Source: a bacterium
GTDB taxonomy: Bacteria; Patescibacteriota; Minisyncoccia; JAHIHE01; JAGLIN01
Assembly (NCBI GenBank): GCA_030638825.1
Contig: DAOWDU010000056.1
Span: forward strand, 1 to 39,661
Length of the DNA stretch: 39,661 nucleotides
Reading direction: 5' to 3'
Of this stretch, positions 35,738 through 39,661 are shown piece after piece. Positions within the stretch are counted from its first letter, which is position 1. The number at the start of each line of letters is the position of its first letter. The translations under genes were made by a program, and so were the position numbers. A model generated the notes under the pieces. That model searched no databases, was not told the DNA's origin, and saw only the letters and a program-made list of their open reading frames with translations.

Positions 35738-36775
35738 TTATTTTAGATTAGATTCAATAATGGTTTCTATCTGCTTTTTAGTTTTGATAATTTGAGGCGA
35801 CATTCTTCTAAAAAAATAGATGTGTTTTTCTTTTTGTAAAAACAGAGGCGCAAAATGCAAAGCCAAATGAATTAAAAACATAAAAAATGCTATAAAAAGC
35901 AAAAAGGGCAAAGTTTGATAAATATTAGTCACTATTAAACTAATCATAAAAAATAAATGCATGGCTGTTAAAATACTAAAAGAAAGAATATCAAAACGCC
36001 ATTGAATAATATTCTTGGATCTTAACACTTTATAAGCCATAATATTAATCATCTCTACAACAAGGATAATTAAAATAATCATTTTCCAAAACTGCACTTG
36101 AGGATTATACAAAATTGAAAAATCCTCTCTGGAATACAAATTCAAAAGGTGAGACCAATCTCCTAAATAATTAATTTGGAAAGGCATAATCGCCAAAGTT
36201 AGAAAAAGCATTAATCCAAAAAATAAAAGGACATAAGCAATTAGAGGACTTAGGCATTGAAGTATTTTAGTTAAAAATCTTTTAGGACTAAGCGTGCGAA
36301 TGAAACGAATAATAAACGAAAAAATAAAAACAATAGCTATCCAACCAAATAAATTTTCAAAAGGAACGCCATACCACTCCTGATCAAGAGGGATTTTCCA
36401 ATTCCAAAAATGTAATCTAATAGCCACTGTATCCATAGACAAGTCCAAAATTAAAGCGGTAAAAGCATCAAAAATAGGTTTGATTGTCCAAGAAATTCTA
36501 TATTGGTCCGATAAAAGCATGGCGCTGTAAATAATTACTGCCCAACCCATACCAATTACCATAGGCACATCAAAGATTTTTAATAAAAATTGCTCGCTGT
36601 AATAATAGGAATGAGAAAAATAAATATTAACTATTTCTAAAAGTAAACCAAAAGCAAAGGCAGCTAATAATTCAAAAACAGTTTGCCTGTTTTTTTGATA
36701 AGCAGCTCTTGAAAAAATAAGCAGAAAGGATGTTATAACTAAGATTTCAAAAGCGAGGTAAAAATTTAATTCCAT
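35738..36775 (-). CDS. Polytopic membrane protein, carotenoid biosynthesis (DUF422/CruF-like) family
   Basis: FDVPMVIGMGWAVIIYSAMLLSDQ; DLSMDTVAIRLHFWNWKIPLDQEWYGVPFENLFGWIAIVF matches the D..P.A...G.W.W...YGVP..N..GW pattern of that family. Confidence 0.65.
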   Translation of the reverse strand: MELNFYLAFEILVITSFLLIFSRAAYQKNRQTVFELLAAFAFGLLLEIVNIYFSHSYYYSEQFLLKIFDVPMVIGMGWAVIIYSAMLLSDQYRISWTIKPIFDAFTALILDLSMDTVAIRLHFWNWKIPLDQEWYGVPFENLFGWIAIVFIFSFIIRFIRTLSPKRFLTKILQCLSPLIAYVLLFFGLMLFLTLAIMPFQINYLGDWSHLLNLYSREDFSILYNPQVQFWKMIILIILVVEMINIMAYKVLRSKNIIQWRFDILSFSILTAMHLFFMISLIVTNIYQTLPFLLFIAFFMFLIHLALHFAPLFLQKEKHIYFFRRMSPQIIKTKKQIETIIESNLK

Positions 36776-36801
36776 TGTTTTCTAATTATTTTAATTTCTT
36801 T

Positions 36802-37389
36802 TTAAAACAACATCGCAATAATTTGATTTGATACTTTTTCCGAATCAACCTTTTTATTTAAAAATGAATATTCTAAAAGCAGTCCGTCCATCATGCCAGT
36901 CAGCAAAGAAGTGGCTAATTTGCTGTCTACTTTATGTGTTAATTTTTTGTTTGCAATCATTTCCTTGATCAGTGGTTGGATTAAATCAGCGGTTTGTTCC
37001 CTTAGTTGGATAATATATTTTTTTATCTGGGAATCGCCTGGTGATAATTTAAACATCAACGCCTTAATAAGATTCTTTTCTTTAAAACCAAAATCCAGAT
37101 AATTTTTGATAAGTTTGCGCAGTTTCTTGTCAGTTGTTTTTTCATTAAGCGCCTCAGTGATAGACAAGGTTAAATTATCAAAGACCTCGTCAAGCACTTT
37201 TATATAAATTTCCACTTTGCCAGCAAAATGATAGTAAAGAGCAGCTTTGGTAATATTGAGTTTCTTGGCAATATCATTCATTGAGACCCCTAAATAGCTA
37301 TATTCCGAAAAAAGCCTGCGAGCGGTTTCAATAATATGTTTTTTGGTGTCTTGAATAATATCTTCCTCTTGTTTTTCAACTGTTGTCAT
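36802..37389 (-). CDS. TetR-family transcriptional regulator
   Basis: HIIETARRLFSEYSYLGVSMNDIAKKLNITKAALYYHFAGKVEIYIKVLDEVF. Confidence 0.96.
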   Translation of the reverse strand: MTTVEKQEEDIIQDTKKHIIETARRLFSEYSYLGVSMNDIAKKLNITKAALYYHFAGKVEIYIKVLDEVFDNLTLSITEALNEKTTDKKLRKLIKNYLDFGFKEKNLIKALMFKLSPGDSQIKKYIIQLREQTADLIQPLIKEMIANKKLTHKVDSKLATSLLTGMMDGLLLEYSFLNKKVDSEKVSNQIIAMLF

Positions 37390-37412
37390 AATTTTAAATT
37401 ATTTTTAATTCA

Positions 37413-37428
37413 CTTACCGAGCGGTAAG
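37413..37428. promoter_or_regulatory. TetR-type operator palindrome CTTACCG-AG-CGGTAAG
   Basis: Perfect 7-bp inverted repeat 24 bp upstream of the TetR start codon, immediately downstream of the promoter -10. Confidence 0.8.
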
Positions 37429-37440
37429 CTACTGTGGACA

Positions 37441-37468
37441 AGTATATCTCAAACAAAAAGTTTGTCAA
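37441..37468 (-). promoter_or_regulatory. Promoter TTGACA-16-TATACT for the TetR-led operon
   Basis: On minus strand: ttgaca aactttttgtttgaga tatact. Confidence 0.75.
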
Positions 37469-37523
37469 CCTTTCTCTTGTGGTTAAAATTATCTTGTAGT
37501 TCCAATCTATAATTTGAGTATAA

Positions 37524-37551
37524 AAATAACCGTTAATATAAACGGTTATTT
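37524..37551 (+). terminator. Intrinsic terminator-like hairpin
   Basis: aaataaccgtt-aatata-aacggttattt. Confidence 0.65.
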
Positions 37552-37655
37552 CAGCTGGGTCTAATAGTGGACGCGTTCAGAACTTTGGAGTGAGGTAGGA
37601 TTAGGAAAGAATTGGTGGAAATTGATACTTGGAAGCGGAATGTAGGTTGTGCGCA

Positions 37656-37683
37656 TTGACAAACTATTTGACTGTGCTATAGT
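37656..37683 (+). promoter_or_regulatory. Promoter TTGACA-16-TATAGT for DEAD-box helicase
   Basis: ttgaca aactatttgactgtgc tatagt. Confidence 0.65.
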
Positions 37684-37731
37684 CAATTATCTTAATCAGT
37701 AGACCTGCCTATTTCTTTTTCAGTTAAACAT

Positions 37732-37764
37732 CTGACCTTGAGATTTACGGGTCAGAATTTTTTT
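37732..37764 (+). promoter_or_regulatory. Terminator-like hairpin in 5' UTR of the helicase gene (candidate attenuator)
   Basis: CTGACC-ttgagatttacg-GGTCAG-aaTTTTTTT immediately before ATG 37773. Confidence 0.55.
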
Positions 37765-37772
37765 ATTATTAT

Positions 37773-38987
37773 ATGACACAAACAACATTTGATGGACTTG
37801 GTATCGCGCCTAAAATTTTGGAAATTTTAGATCGCCTGCGCTTTACAGTTCCTACTCCAATTCAATTTCAATCAATTCCAACCGCTCTTAGCGGAAAGGA
37901 CATTATGGGCATTGCTCAAACTGGTACTGGCAAAACCTTGGCTTTTGGCGTACCGATGATTCAAAGATTGGCAACATCCGGCGGCACCGGACTTATTATT
38001 CTTCCAACGAGAGAGCTGGCTTTACAAGTAGATGAAACGATTAACAAAATTAGCAAAGGTTTAAATATTAAAACAGTGGTTTTGATTGGAGGACAAAATA
38101 TGAATCGCCAAATTGGTCTCTTGCGTAGAAAACCTGATATAATAATTGTCACGCCAGGAAGACTTGTTGATCATCTTAAGAGAAAAACAATAAATTTATC
38201 TAAAACTTCAGTCTTGGTTCTTGATGAAGCGGATCGGATGCTGGATATGGGTTTTGCGCCGCAAATAAAAAAGATATTGTTAAGTGTGCCGAAAGAAAGA
38301 CAAACGATGTTATTTTCTGCGACTATGCCGTCCAACATTATCCAAATCGCCAAAACATATATGAGACTTCCCGTGCGAGTTGAAGTAGCGCCTTCTGGAT
38401 CTGCCGCGGCCAATGTTACGCATGAAATATTCATTGTGAGAAGAGAATCAAAACTGGCTTTGCTGGAAACCGTTCTCAAAGAATATAACGGAAGCACGCT
38501 CATCTTTTCCAGAACAAAATTCGGCGCGAAAAAGATCGCCCATGCTATCAGAAAAATGGGCTGGACAGCTTCTGAGATCCATTCTGACAGGAGTCTTCAT
38601 CAGCGTCTTAGAGCACTCTCGGGGTTTAAGAAAGGCGCTTATCAATTTTTGGTTGCGACAGATATTGCCGCGAGAGGAATAGATGTGACCAATATTGAAC
38701 TTATCATAAACTTTGATATGCCCGATAATGCTGAAGATTATGTTCATAGGATAGGAAGAACCGGACGAGCGGGGCACTCTGGACACGCGATTTCATTTGC
38801 GATGCCGAATCAAAAATATGATATAAAAATGATTGAACGCTTAATTAAAAAACAATTGCCAATTTCTAAACTCCCAGATTTACCAAAGGTTGATGAAAGT
38901 AAGAATAGGCGAAATTATTCCAGTCGTCTAAATGAAAGTTATAGAAAGTCTGGAAATCGTTCAGTAAATAAACGCAAGAAACGGTAA
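37773..38987 (+). CDS. DEAD-box ATP-dependent RNA helicase (RhlE-like)
   Basis: AQTGTGKTLAFGVP, PTRELALQV, TPGRLVDHL, VLDEADRMLDMGF, SATMP, ATDIAARGIDV, HRIGRTGRAG; basic C-terminal tail. Confidence 0.96.
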   Translation: MTQTTFDGLGIAPKILEILDRLRFTVPTPIQFQSIPTALSGKDIMGIAQTGTGKTLAFGVPMIQRLATSGGTGLIILPTRELALQVDETINKISKGLNIKTVVLIGGQNMNRQIGLLRRKPDIIIVTPGRLVDHLKRKTINLSKTSVLVLDEADRMLDMGFAPQIKKILLSVPKERQTMLFSATMPSNIIQIAKTYMRLPVRVEVAPSGSAAANVTHEIFIVRRESKLALLETVLKEYNGSTLIFSRTKFGAKKIAHAIRKMGWTASEIHSDRSLHQRLRALSGFKKGAYQFLVATDIAARGIDVTNIELIINFDMPDNAEDYVHRIGRTGRAGHSGHAISFAMPNQKYDIKMIERLIKKQLPISKLPDLPKVDESKNRRNYSSRLNESYRKSGNRSVNKRKKR

Positions 38988-39013
38988 TTGTTTTTCAAAT
39001 AAAAATTTAGATA

Positions 39014-39042
39014 AAAAAGCAGGGCTTTCGCGCCTGCTTTTT
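39014..39042 (+). terminator. Intrinsic terminator after DEAD-box helicase
   Basis: aaaaagcagg-gctttcgcg-cctgcttttt. Confidence 0.92.
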
Positions 39043-39049
39043 CCGATTG

Positions 39050-39160
39050 GGGTGGCATAGTGGAGGATATTAGAACTGTGTTTAAAAATTCTGGAAAGTT
39101 TATTTATATACCGGATTTGAGATAAAGTTTATTTTACTTCCAATGCTACTCGCTACATAT
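39050..39160 (+). repeat. Post-terminator repeat, copy 2
   Basis: gggtggcatagtggaggatattagaactgtgtttaaaaattctggaaagtttatttatataccggatttgagata, then weaker similarity (acttcc..tg.tactc.cta.atat). Confidence 0.93.
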
Positions 39161-39273
39161 CTATTTTAAAAAATCAACCCGCAATCTTTTTTAAATGATA
39201 AAAGAAAATTTGAAATTGACATTTTTTTCACTTCCTGTTATTTTTAAATTAAGAATAACGAAGTTTCAAAACT

Positions 39274-39661
39274 ATGTTCAAAAAATCAATTCCAATTATT
39301 TTTATGGGATTAAGCGTGATTGTTGCCGCGTTAGTTTTGGGGTGGGTTGTTTTCGTGAAACAAGAACCATCTGTTCCAGTTAAACCGCAAGTGAATAATA
39401 ATAATCAGAATAATGAAGATGATGAAGTCATAAATAGTAATAATGATTCTGAAATTGATATTTCTAATTGGGAAAATGATAATGTTTTGGAAGTTAATAC
39501 TTCCGATTGGAAAACTTATTGTAATGAAATATATGGATATGAAATGAAATATCCTCAAAATTGGGTTATTGAAACATATGATGGAAAATATGGAAAGGAG
39601 ATTAAAAAACCGCAAGAGAAAGCAGATTGGGTACAATTAGCGCTTCATACAAAAGATAAAC
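39274..39661 (+). CDS. Membrane-anchored protein, 3'-truncated by window edge; C-terminal domain shared with 4986 and 7251 products
   Basis: ATG 39274 opens a frame with no stop to the edge: MFKKSIPIIFMGLSVIVAALVLGWVVFVKQEPSVPVK...TSDWKTYCNEIYGYEMKYPQNWVIETYDGKYG. Absent from the ORF track because it has no stop. Confidence 0.8.
   Translation, partial: MFKKSIPIIFMGLSVIVAALVLGWVVFVKQEPSVPVKPQVNNNNQNNEDDEVINSNNDSEIDISNWENDNVLEVNTSDWKTYCNEIYGYEMKYPQNWVIETYDGKYGKEIKKPQEKADWVQLALHTKDK

Noticed and set aside
39331-39636. 101-aa minus-strand ORF at right edge
   Set aside because: Antisense to the edge-truncated anchored protein 39274-39661, which has a signal/TM segment and a family-shared module.

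Overview
The window is AT-rich with short intergenic gaps. Its gene content looks like a candidate-phyla-radiation (Patescibacteria/Parcubacteria-type) chromosome; this taxonomic guess is an inference. The left 17 kb is a type IV pilus locus: CheY-like receiver, PilB, PilC, three prepilin-like proteins, a PilX-like protein, PilM, PilN and PilO. It is interrupted by AAA ATPases of the DUF4143 and ATPase_2/DUF234 types, with a truncated DUF4143 relic and two paralogous Cys-rich membrane-anchored proteins. Next come tRNA-Arg(TCT), a 2711-aa surface protein with Met-rich patches, a type IIG-like restriction-modification enzyme, a RAYT (REP-associated HUH/Y1 transposase) with its palindromes, and a minus-strand HEPN/MNT module. 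A non-coding-rich stretch (about 29.8-32.4 kb) is full of hairpins. It is followed by a minus-strand operon (TetR, CruF/DUF422-like, FtsX-like permease, ABC ATPase, possible AttH/CrtC-like protein), a DEAD-box helicase, and a truncated anchored protein at the right edge. The signals most worth follow-up are: (i) an octamer inverted-repeat element filling the gaps before pilB and pilM; (ii) three copies of a two-hairpin element that flank small gene modules; (iii) a REP palindrome in frame inside its own RAYT gene, with a compensatory base-pair change relative to the upstream copy; (iv) a 75-bp near-identical repeat placed after intrinsic terminators; (v) the TetR/CruF/ABC/AttH-like operon with a clear operator. 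No database search was run; all family calls rest on motif recognition.
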